From Candidatus Methanomethylophilaceae archaeon (GTDB lineage Archaea > Thermoplasmatota > Thermoplasmata > Methanomassiliicoccales > Methanomethylophilaceae), in contig DUKW01000037.1 in the NCBI GenBank assembly GCA_013329105.1, positions 1 to 13,680 of the forward strand: a DNA stretch of 13,680 nt, read 5' to 3'. Position 1 is the stretch's first letter. Every line of letters begins with the position of its first letter. A model generated the notes under the pieces. The model saw only the letters and a list, made by a program, of their open reading frames with translations, ran no database searches and was not told the DNA's origin. This document shows positions 1 through 6,045 of this stretch, piece by piece. Made by a program: the position numbers and the translations under genes.

Positions 1-1
1 T

Positions 2-247
2 GTCATTGCTCTAATAATGATGATGGTATCTGACTCCCGATTCGTGGCAATAGCTTTCGACGCTGGCGGAGTGGCAACCGGACCTATGGCTGTTTCAATG
101 ATCATGACCATGGCTGTAGGAATGGCCTCCGGGATAGAGGGAGGGAATCCTATCATCGACGGTTTCGGTATAATTGCATTGATCGCCCTAACACCCATAC
201 TCTTTGTATTGGGCTTGGGTATCCTGATCCCCGAAAAGGAGGTATAA
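2..247 (+). CDS. DUF1538 family membrane protein, C-terminal end (partial)
   Basis: The reading frame is open to the left edge, so only the last 81 or so residues are present and the true start lies outside the window. The visible part holds the FDAGGVATGP motif followed by M-A-V-S-M-I-M and a short loop, then a second hydrophobic segment that begins with DGFGIIAL and runs almost to the end. This pattern is typical of the second half of DUF1538 proteins, which are multi-pass inner-membrane proteins presumed to be transporters; the substrate is unknown. The stop codon (TAA, 245-247) lies two bases before the ATG of a PII-family protein, and the ribosome site of that gene lies inside this gene's last codons. 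The two are therefore almost certainly co-transcribed and translationally coupled. Family call is confident; transport function is inferred. Confidence 0.85.
   Translation, partial: VIALIMMMVSDSRFVAIAFDAGGVATGPMAVSMIMTMAVGMASGIEGGNPIIDGFGIIALIALTPILFVLGLGILIPEKEV
236..243 (+). promoter_or_regulatory. Strong Shine-Dalgarno site for the PII gene
   Basis: AAGGAGGT, nearly full complement to the archaeal 16S rRNA tail, with a 6-base spacer to the ATG at 250. It is embedded in the last codons of the DUF1538 gene, which suggests coupled translation of the pair. Confidence 0.85.
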
Positions 248-249
248 TA

Positions 250-657
250 ATGGAATGTGAAACTGATTTGACTCTGATCGTCACAGTGGTAAAGAAGGGG
301 TGGGGTGAAGTGGCGCTGAAGGCATCTATAGATGCGGGTGCACAGGGCGGAACCATCCTATACGGCCGCGGCATCGGGCTGCATGAAAGGAGAACCATAC
401 TCGGTATGAGGATCGAACCTGAGAAAGAAATTCTTATGACAGCAATAAAAAGAAGCCTGAGCGAACAGGTGATGAACGCCATCAAAGAAGCCATAGAACT
501 GGATAAACCCGGTCAGGGCATATCCATGCTGGTGCCGCTGGAAAAAGTTATAGGAAGGGTCCACATGACTCCTGAAGAGGATACATACTATCCTTTATTA
601 ACAGATCCTCAGCAAACAATGGATACCGCTCAAAAACCTGCTGAAGACGAGAAATAA
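250..657 (+). CDS. PII-family signal transduction protein (DUF1538-linked type)
   Basis: This 135-residue protein has the PII ferredoxin-like fold signatures. Its first strand is followed by a helix, then AGAQGGTILYGRG (residues 29-41), which matches the segment leading into the T-loop. A B-loop-like segment DKPGQGISMLVP lies at 85-96, where canonical PII has a G-x-G-K motif for nucleotide binding, followed by EKVIGRV. The T-loop is short and lacks the usual uridylylated tyrosine context. After about residue 105 there is a polar tail rich in acid, proline and glutamine that canonical PII (about 112 residues) does not have. PII proteins are trimers that sense ATP/ADP and small metabolites and often bind the transporter encoded beside them (for example GlnK with AmtB). 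By analogy this one may regulate the adjacent DUF1538 protein. The ATG at 250 is set by the strong ribosome site just before it. Effector and target are unknown. Confidence 0.85.
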   Translation: MECETDLTLIVTVVKKGWGEVALKASIDAGAQGGTILYGRGIGLHERRTILGMRIEPEKEILMTAIKRSLSEQVMNAIKEAIELDKPGQGISMLVPLEKVIGRVHMTPEEDTYYPLLTDPQQTMDTAQKPAEDEK

Positions 658-659
658 TC

Positions 660-1151
660 ATGTCAGGACTCAGCGAGACCGTATTGGTCATAGGATTAGG
701 GAGCCCCATCGTGTCCGACGACCGTGTTGGTCTGGAGATAGTGAAGCAGATCGAGTCCATGAAATTAGATTCTGTGGAAACAAGGCAGGAGGCCATAGGC
801 GGTCTTGACATATTGCCTCTAATATTCGGCTACCGCCATGTAATAATCGTCGATGCCATTCAGAGCGGGAGCTGCCCTCCTGGCACGGTGATGCTCTTTG
901 ATATCAAGGATTTTGAGCACACCGTCGCCGACTCCTCTGCACACGGCATCAACCTAGCCACAGCGATAGCCTTAGGAAGGCAGCTGGAGACTGAGCGCAT
1001 GCCTGAGGAGGTGCGCTTAGTGGCCATAGAGGCACAGGAGCTACTCACTGTCAGCGAGGAAATGAGTGCTGCGGTTGAGAACGCGGTGCCTAAGGCGGTA
1101 AGCCTGATCCTTGAGCTGATATCAGAATTCAAGGGATCCTATGTCGAGTGA
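660..1151 (+). CDS. Hydrogenase maturation endopeptidase (HyaD/HycI family)
   Basis: This 163-residue protein belongs to the peptidase M52 family, which trims the C-terminus of the NiFe hydrogenase large subunit after nickel insertion. It has the N-terminal strand and turn VIGLGSPIVSDDRVG (residues 10-24), equivalent to the family G-x-G-x-x-x-x-x-DD-x-x-G motif. An aspartate sits at 65 in VDAIQSG and a histidine at 95 in SSAHG; these match the positions of the known metal/nickel-binding residues. VAIEAQ at 121-126 matches the conserved strand before the last helix. Length is normal for the family. The ATG is two bases after the PII stop, with no clear Shine-Dalgarno of its own, so it is probably translated by coupling. 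No hydrogenase structural gene is in view, so its substrate is unknown. Its last 30 bases overlap the convergent M16 peptidase gene. Confidence 0.88.
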   Translation: MSGLSETVLVIGLGSPIVSDDRVGLEIVKQIESMKLDSVETRQEAIGGLDILPLIFGYRHVIIVDAIQSGSCPPGTVMLFDIKDFEHTVADSSAHGINLATAIALGRQLETERMPEEVRLVAIEAQELLTVSEEMSAAVENAVPKAVSLILELISEFKGSYVE

Positions 1152-2396
1152 GCTCAGCTTGCCGCTGTCCTTTCCATAGACGACCACATTCAGCCTATCA
1201 TGGCGTATAATATCCTCTGCCACACTCATGACGTCCTCCTCTCCGACGGCATCAAGACGGTCCAAATCTGCCTGGAAAGGTACCGCCTCACCCCGCAGGA
1301 CATAACTGCGGGCTAGACGATACATACGGCTGGTTGTCGACTCCATATTCCTGATCATGGAACCGCGTATAATGTTCTTTGCCTTCTCCAGCTCCCATTC
1401 AGAGATGCCTTCTCTTAGCAAACGAGCCATTTCATCAGCCACTGTCTCCACCGCTTCGACCACGTTGTCCTCAGTGGATGAGAAGAAGGCCGCCATAGAG
1501 CCAGCATCAGAGTACTGCTCCAGCATGCTGTATATGGAGTATACCAGGCCCCTCTCTTCCCTGACACTCTGGAATAGTCGAGAACTGCCTCCTCCGCCTA
1601 GTATTGTGTTTAGAACCTGCAGTGCATGCCTATGCGGATGCTGAGCCGAATATGCTGGGAAACCCATAGCCACATAACAATGGTCGCCGTCCCTTGGGAA
1701 AATGGTGAGACCTGTTCCGTGTTCTTTAGGAGGCTCGCGTCTGATCCCTATCGAGCCATTACGGTGATCATAGCTTTCCTCAGCCCAGCTGATAACATCA
1801 TTTATTTCCACATTTCCGCAGGCGATCACCGTTAGCTCCGGTATGCGATAGCGATCCTCGAAATAGCCGCGGAGGTCCTTCTCAGAGAGGGCCATTACTG
1901 TCTCCTCTTCTCCAGCCTCATTCTGCCCAAGCCCATGACCGTCCCATAATGTCTTGGCAAAAAGACTGTGAATGTATGAGTCGGGATTGTTCTTCCACAT
2001 ACTGATCTCCTGCAGGACTATGCGTTTCTCCATCTCGATATCCTCCTCCCGTATCAGAGGGTTAACGGTTATGTCCGCCAAGAGATCCTTAGCCACTTGG
2101 GCCGTTCTGTCCAACGTTATCCCATAATATGCTGTGACCTCTTGAGACGTAAAGGCATTCAATTGTCCTCCCGCTGCCTCAATCTCCTGCATTATGCTAA
2201 CGTTATCACGATTCTTGGTCCCACGGAACACCACGTGCTCCAGAAGGTGAGACACCCCCATCAGAGAGGGCGGCTCGTCGCGCGAACCGGTACGAACCGC
2301 CAAAAGAAATCCACTGACCTGTGCTCCCGGTATGCGCTCCACCGCCACGGGTATGCCTGCGACGGTATGTGACAATTTCAACTCGTAATCACTCAT
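1122..2396 (-). CDS. M16 family zinc metallopeptidase (processing-peptidase-like)
   Basis: This 424-residue protein is a single-chain, two-domain M16 peptidase of the MPP-beta/PqqL-like size class, which usually works as a dimer that encloses and degrades or processes peptides. The inverted zinc motif HLLEH is at residues 50-54, and the third ligand is expected at E130 (VLQEIS), 76 residues after the second histidine as in MPP-beta. The downstream half carries the GGGGSSRLF segment near 267-275 and R-x-x-GLVYS at about 282-288, the conserved substrate-binding arginine/tyrosine pair. There is no signal peptide. The ATG at 2396 was chosen because family homology begins right after it and a TATA-like element is centred 25 bases upstream; the frame stays open for another 123 codons but overlaps the divergent PAC2 gene. 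M16 peptidases are uncommon in archaea. Confidence 0.92.
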   Translation of the reverse strand: MSDYELKLSHTVAGIPVAVERIPGAQVSGFLLAVRTGSRDEPPSLMGVSHLLEHVVFRGTKNRDNVSIMQEIEAAGGQLNAFTSQEVTAYYGITLDRTAQVAKDLLADITVNPLIREEDIEMEKRIVLQEISMWKNNPDSYIHSLFAKTLWDGHGLGQNEAGEEETVMALSEKDLRGYFEDRYRIPELTVIACGNVEINDVISWAEESYDHRNGSIGIRREPPKEHGTGLTIFPRDGDHCYVAMGFPAYSAQHPHRHALQVLNTILGGGGSSRLFQSVREERGLVYSIYSMLEQYSDAGSMAAFFSSTEDNVVEAVETVADEMARLLREGISEWELEKAKNIIRGSMIRNMESTTSRMYRLARSYVLRGEAVPFQADLDRLDAVGEEDVMSVAEDIIRHDRLNVVVYGKDSGKLSSLDIGSLEF

Positions 2397-2416
2397 CGGC
2401 CGTAGATAAAGCAATT

Positions 2417-2424
2417 CATAAATA
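2417..2424. promoter_or_regulatory. Shared TATA element between the M16 and PAC2 genes
   Basis: CATAAATA on the plus strand reads TATTTATG on the minus strand. Its centre is about 25 bases from the M16 start codon (leaderless spacing) and about 36 bases from the PAC2 ATG, which would leave a leader of roughly 10 bases. It is the only clear AT-rich box in the 60-base gap, so both divergent genes may use it. Confidence 0.5.
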
Positions 2425-2456
2425 AGGTTGACCCATTTCCTACATATAGCGAAATT

Positions 2457-3206
2457 ATGGTAGAAGAACTGACGATTACCGAATATGCAGAGGCCAGCTG
2501 TAAAAAAGCCATGCTCATCGTTGGGTTTCCAAGCGTTGGTTTGGTGAGCTCCATAGCCACCAACTTTATAGTCCGCACTCTGGGTCTTAACCGGATAGCC
2601 GGCATCTCCTCTCCCGATTTTCCTCCTTATGCTATGATCCAAGAAGGTTTCCCCATGCCACCTGTCCGCATATATGGCAGAGACAGACACTGCGACGAGG
2701 AGGGGGAAAAATGTGAACATCTCCTCGTCGTGTCGGCCGAGTTCATACCCAAAATGGAGATGCACTATCCTATGGCAAAACTCATATTAGACTGGTGTCA
2801 AGAACACGATGTCAACAGTATCGTCACCATGGAGGGCATAGCCGGTGTAGATACGGAGAGCAGTCCCATATGGGGTGTGGCTAGCACCGATGAGATGCGA
2901 AAGAAGATGGAAAAGTATGATATCATGCCGATGGATGAGGGAATGGTGCGCGGGATCTCCGGCATAATGCTTTACGAAGCGGCTGCTAGGGGCATGAATG
3001 TACTGACCCTTTTGGGTCCAGCCCGTATGGATATACCGGACGCGCGCGGGGCAGCCCGCCTGATGGAAAAACTGACCAAAATGATTCCGGAGCTTGACAT
3101 TGATCCCACTCCACTTGTCAAAGAGGCAGAGGAGCTGGAGAAGAGGATGAAAGAAGCAATGGAAACGGCCAGCATAAGCAACGACACCTTGAACCTATAC
3201 CGCTGA
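2457..3206 (+). CDS. PAC2 family proteasome assembly chaperone homologue with HbYX tail
   Basis: This 249-residue protein matches the archaeal PAC2 (COG2047-like) family. The motif LIVGFPSVGLVSSIATNFIV (20-39) opens the domain, followed by G-I-S-S-P-D-F-P-P at 49-57. TMEGIAG lies at 124-130, and GISGIMLYEAAARGM (166-180) with LLGP (185-188) matches the core that resembles purine nucleoside phosphorylase-like folds. After about 218 comes a charged helix, probably coiled coil, and the protein ends in L-Y-R. That is a hydrophobic-tyrosine-any (HbYX) tail, the signal that proteasome activators and the archaeal chaperone PbaB use to dock into pockets of the 20S alpha ring. This supports a role in proteasome assembly or gating. 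The start codon follows the shared TATA element. No proteasome gene is in view. Confidence 0.88.
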   Translation: MVEELTITEYAEASCKKAMLIVGFPSVGLVSSIATNFIVRTLGLNRIAGISSPDFPPYAMIQEGFPMPPVRIYGRDRHCDEEGEKCEHLLVVSAEFIPKMEMHYPMAKLILDWCQEHDVNSIVTMEGIAGVDTESSPIWGVASTDEMRKKMEKYDIMPMDEGMVRGISGIMLYEAAARGMNVLTLLGPARMDIPDARGAARLMEKLTKMIPELDIDPTPLVKEAEELEKRMKEAMETASISNDTLNLYR

Positions 3207-3260
3207 TTCACGGCGAATGCTGACAGGGCTCTCCTCGATCCGCAGACAGGCGTTTCCTTG

Positions 3261-3272
3261 CTGCCGCGGCAG
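3261..3272. repeat. 12-base perfect palindrome upstream of pdaD
   Basis: CTGCCGCGGCAG is self-complementary over its whole length and ends 8 bases before the pdaD TATA box. It could be an operator for a dimeric regulator, or an RNA hairpin at the end of the PAC2 transcript; the sequence alone does not decide. Confidence 0.55.
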
Positions 3273-3280
3273 GCATAAAA

Positions 3281-3288
3281 TTATAAAC
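3281..3288 (+). promoter_or_regulatory. TATA box of pdaD
   Basis: TTATAAAC, centred about 25.5 bases before the ATG at 3310, the spacing expected for a leaderless archaeal transcript. The same octamer occurs before the PrsW-like gene. Confidence 0.7.
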
Positions 3289-3309
3289 CATATTTTGATA
3301 AGCAAGTTT

Positions 3310-3780
3310 ATGCAGCTGGTACCGAAGAAGTTCTTCATCTCGTCAGGGGCTGCGATATCCGAAGTCTCTGACCTTAACGCTTTTGATATGGCACTGATCA
3401 ATGCTGGTTTGGGGGAGCAGAATATGCTTTCCGTTTCCTCCGTTATACCGGAGGGCGCTGAGCAGGTAGAACCCCGCACCCTGCCTATGGGTGCCATAAC
3501 CCACTGCGTACTGGCCCAAATGAGAGGCAGCGAAGGCGAGTTGATTTCTGCTGGTATCTCCTACGCATTCCGAAAGGATGGTAAAGGCGGATATGTGGCA
3601 GAAGGGCACCTCCACGGATCAAAAGAATCCCTCCGCGAAGTGTTAGAATGGAAGATGCAGGAGATGGCAAAGCTCCGCAATGTTGAGCTGGAAGAGATAC
3701 ATTATGAGATCAAAGAGATACGAATACCCATGGATAATTACGGAGCATGCATCGCCTGTTTAATATTCGTAGAATATTGA
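3310..3780 (+). CDS. pdaD: Pyruvoyl-dependent arginine decarboxylase
   Basis: This 156-residue proenzyme decarboxylates arginine to agmatine, the first step of archaeal polyamine synthesis and the source of agmatine for the agmatidine base of tRNA-Ile. The self-cleavage site is visible as SVSSVIPEGA at residues 41-50. Cleavage is expected between Ser43 and Ser44, giving a beta chain and an alpha chain with an N-terminal pyruvoyl group. The glutamate in GYVAEGH (E98) is in the position expected for the catalytic acid. Length matches the family (about 155-165). The frame is open upstream, but the ATG at 3310 is supported by homology (KKFFISSGAA follows at once) and by the TATA box. It is followed ten bases later by a zinc-ribbon gene, probably in the same transcript. 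Confidence 0.94.
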   Translation: MQLVPKKFFISSGAAISEVSDLNAFDMALINAGLGEQNMLSVSSVIPEGAEQVEPRTLPMGAITHCVLAQMRGSEGELISAGISYAFRKDGKGGYVAEGHLHGSKESLREVLEWKMQEMAKLRNVELEEIHYEIKEIRIPMDNYGACIACLIFVEY

Positions 3781-3790
3781 TGAGACTATA

Positions 3791-4222
3791 ATGTTTGCAA
3801 TCGTCTTCTGTCCGGGCTGTGGGCATGCCCGCCTCATAGACCTAAACAATGATGGTTCACGATGCCCACGCTGCGGAAGGATGACAGAGCACAGAAAGGC
3901 TAAAGTCCATTTGCGATCCGATGACCAGAATGAGCTGAGGGCAGCCCTATGGTCTTTTCATGAAAAATATCTCCCGGAGGAGGAAACAGCACCAGAAAAA
4001 CCGTGCGATCCTCTTTTCCGATTGAGGGAAGAACTTGAAAGTATCAAAGACCATGAGACCAAAATGCTCTATGCCGCTGAGGAGCTGTCATCTATCAAAG
4101 GAAACTTTACCCTCGAAGACCTTGAGGAGCTACTTCCGGGCGAGGGCGCTGCGATCTTGAGGGATATGGTCGAGGCTGGGATCGTATTCGAGCCGCGTCC
4201 GGGTCTTTACCATCGCGTATGA
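3791..4222 (+). CDS. DUF5817-like zinc-ribbon and winged-helix protein
   Basis: This 143-residue protein opens with a four-cysteine zinc ribbon: C7-x2-C10 and C25-x2-C28, with R-C-P-R-C-G-R typical of a knuckle. A basic stretch and an acidic helix (about 43-60) follow. The C-terminal 50 residues (about 92-143) look like a winged helix: helices ending in EDLEELLPG and AAILRDMVEAG, then the short hairpin IVFEPRPGLYHRV. This arrangement resembles the archaeal DUF5817 family and, in the ribbon, DUF1922. The function of these families is not known to me; ribbon plus winged helix suggests nucleic-acid binding. The ATG lies ten bases after the pdaD stop and lacks a strong ribosome site, so translation may depend on the upstream gene. 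The last 16 bases overlap the convergent transglutaminase gene. Confidence 0.75.
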   Translation: MFAIVFCPGCGHARLIDLNNDGSRCPRCGRMTEHRKAKVHLRSDDQNELRAALWSFHEKYLPEEETAPEKPCDPLFRLREELESIKDHETKMLYAAEELSSIKGNFTLEDLEELLPGEGAAILRDMVEAGIVFEPRPGLYHRV

Positions 4223-5292
4223 GAGGCAGGGACCTCTATCATGTCAGAGGATGGGTAATACCCCTGCGGGATGCATTCATCTGTGACTTCTACCCGTCCA
4301 TAGAAACATATGTAGTTGTAGAAATTCTCCATCAATGTGGCGTTCCCCTGGTCAGTAAAGGTTGTAATACGATCCGGGGCGTTGATGAGAAACCAATTGT
4401 TGGCCGGGTCGATAGTAACATTCCCTACACCTGGTATGTACGTTTGCACCCAAGCATGATGCTCCCATCTGTTGTTCTGCTGATCGTACAAGGTGCCCAT
4501 CTGCATCCAGGCTGGGACGCCGGCTGCACGGGCCAGTGATATAAAGAGCAGGGACTGGTCATCACAATCGCCTTCCAGATCCTGAAGTGTTTGGTCGACC
4601 GTCTTAAGACTTGATGAATCGGTACTGTACGATATATTATCATGCATCCAGTGGAAGACTGAACGGAGGATTTCATATACGTTCTGCTCGTCCCCTACGA
4701 TACTCTGCGCAAGATCTTCGATCACACTGTCCTCTGGGACGTAGCCCACCTCAGTTTCATTCAATTCCCATAGCATGTTGCCCATATATACACCAGTCCA
4801 GGGAGGCATATCAGAGACATTGCCGCTATCCTCTTGGGCGTTAGGCCACCATTTCATGAATGCAGTCACATTGTATACAAAGGACACCGATACCGATTCC
4901 CCTTCTTCTAGCACCTCTAGATGAGCGGTACACCAATCGCCTCCTTCGTTCGGCAAGGAGCCAAACTGAACATCCGGTTCATTGGTATAATTGGCTAGAC
5001 TGTTCACCGTCTGCAGTGATTCTATTTCCTCGGGCAGGGTGAGCCGAATGGTTAGATCATTCACAGCAGTGTCTGCGGTGACCGTGATTGTTCGGTTCAA
5101 TGTAAGATAAGCATATTCGGGAAAAACATAGTCTTCGTCCCCCGAAAAATCGTCAATGATCTCATCGATGGGAACGCGTTCCCTGATACCGTCCCATATA
5201 GCCTCTTGAAAAGCTGGGGAGCTGGCAAAGCCAAGCATACCGATACATACTAGGCCTACCACGATCACTTTGACCCATGTGCCGAAGCCCAT
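4207..5292 (-). CDS. Membrane-anchored extracellular transglutaminase-like protein
   Basis: From the ATG at 5292 this is a 361-residue protein. A single hydrophobic helix at about 6-24 has no obvious cleavage site or lipobox and would anchor it facing outwards. A beta-rich region (about 55-145) comes next. The transglutaminase-like core carries a complete Cys-His-Asp triad: C243 in LEGDCDDQS, H279 in HHAWVQ and D295 in TIDPANN. Members act as cysteine proteases or cross-linkers, or sometimes have lost activity; here the triad is intact. Eight N-x-S/T sequons are spread over the outer part (N66, 101, 141, 158, 178, 219, 291, 317), in keeping with a glycosylated surface protein. An upstream in-frame ATG at 5304 is only 14 bases from the centre of the TATA box, too close for a transcript from that promoter. 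The substrate is unknown. Confidence 0.85.
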   Translation of the reverse strand: MGFGTWVKVIVVGLVCIGMLGFASSPAFQEAIWDGIRERVPIDEIIDDFSGDEDYVFPEYAYLTLNRTITVTADTAVNDLTIRLTLPEEIESLQTVNSLANYTNEPDVQFGSLPNEGGDWCTAHLEVLEEGESVSVSFVYNVTAFMKWWPNAQEDSGNVSDMPPWTGVYMGNMLWELNETEVGYVPEDSVIEDLAQSIVGDEQNVYEILRSVFHWMHDNISYSTDSSSLKTVDQTLQDLEGDCDDQSLLFISLARAAGVPAWMQMGTLYDQQNNRWEHHAWVQTYIPGVGNVTIDPANNWFLINAPDRITTFTDQGNATLMENFYNYICFYGRVEVTDECIPQGYYPSSDMIEVPASHTRW

Positions 5293-5314
5293 AGTTAACT
5301 TCATCTCTTACAGA

Positions 5315-5321
5315 CTATAAA
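5315..5321 (-). promoter_or_regulatory. TATA box of the transglutaminase-like gene
   Basis: TTTATAG on the minus strand, in the 26-base gap after the PrsW-like gene. Its centre is 26 bases from the ATG at 5292 but only 14 from the ATG at 5304, favouring the downstream start. Some read-through from the upstream gene is also possible. Confidence 0.55.
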
Positions 5322-5330
5322 CCGTTTCTG

Positions 5331-6014
5331 TTACAGCCCGTACTGCTTGACAGCCTGTTTCACAAGAGATGGTACACGACGCTTATGAACCAGCCACCAG
5401 TACCATATCAAGAAGAGGAGCGCGACTAGCAGTGTGATGTATCCGATAGGATATGATAGGTTGTAGAGAGGAAGCATCAAAAACTGGAACACCAAATTGA
5501 CACCTATGGCCTGTGCCAGGAATCCCCACGCATAATCACGGACCACCCCCTCACCTATAGTGGCACCCGTTGCACTGTGCAGCAAGACCTGCTGCACAGA
5601 CAGCAGCAGGACCACAATCCAGTCTAGTGGCTCAGGGCTCCCAATCAGGGAAAGAAGGTAGAATGCCATCCCGAAGGCGAAAGTCGCACCGATCCCCACA
5701 CCCAGCGATGTGCCGTAGAAAACCGTATCCAACCTTCTCTGGAAACGCGGAAGGTTGAGTATTACCACTTTCACCATCTCCATCACAACGGCATAGCCCA
5801 CTGCCACAATCAACGACGACCATGAAAACCATGTATATGCGGAGAACAGCACTATGCCTATCATCATCCCGACGGCCAGGAGGAGGAATAATTTCCGATC
5901 CTCAAAAAAGGCCTTTTCTGTATAGGGATACGTGTAAGGACCTATAGCCACATACAGTACAATCAAGGCGGGGCCTATACCCAAGGCCGCCGCCACGGCC
6001 ATGGTAATCTCCAT
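5331..6014 (-). CDS. PrsW-like multi-pass membrane protein, probably not an active protease
   Basis: This 227-residue protein has about seven predicted membrane helices. The pattern of PrsW intramembrane proteases can be followed along it: a GY-x-x-x-MEMVK helix (73-82) where PrsW has EExxK, then LDTVFYGTSLGVGIGATFAFG (95-115) where PrsW has a D-x-x-x-Y-G-x-x-x-G-x-G-F-x-x-x-E-N segment, and a histidine at 146 (LLHSATGATIG). The first glutamate of EExxK is replaced by methionine, and the later F-E-N glutamate is missing. This suggests a non-proteolytic homologue, or a distinct family that only resembles PrsW. A TATA box at leaderless distance supports the ATG at 6014. It lies directly upstream of the surface transglutaminase-like gene on the same strand, so a shared role at the cell envelope is plausible. 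Confidence 0.6.
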   Translation of the reverse strand: MEITMAVAAALGIGPALIVLYVAIGPYTYPYTEKAFFEDRKLFLLLAVGMMIGIVLFSAYTWFSWSSLIVAVGYAVVMEMVKVVILNLPRFQRRLDTVFYGTSLGVGIGATFAFGMAFYLLSLIGSPEPLDWIVVLLLSVQQVLLHSATGATIGEGVVRDYAWGFLAQAIGVNLVFQFLMLPLYNLSYPIGYITLLVALLFLIWYWWLVHKRRVPSLVKQAVKQYGL

Positions 6015-6037
6015 AGATCAATGAAAAAGGGAACCCG

Positions 6038-6045
6038 TTTATAAT
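6038..6045 (-). promoter_or_regulatory. TATA box of the PrsW-like gene
   Basis: TTATAAAC on the minus strand, centred about 27.5 bases before the ATG at 6014, touching the stop codon of the upstream PAPS reductase-like gene. It gives the membrane-protein pair its own promoter. Confidence 0.65.

Noticed and set aside
2397..2765. In-frame extension of the M16 peptidase by 123 codons
   Set aside because: It runs antisense through the PAC2 gene, has no M16 homology and lies upstream of the TATA-like element; homology begins right after the ATG at 2396.
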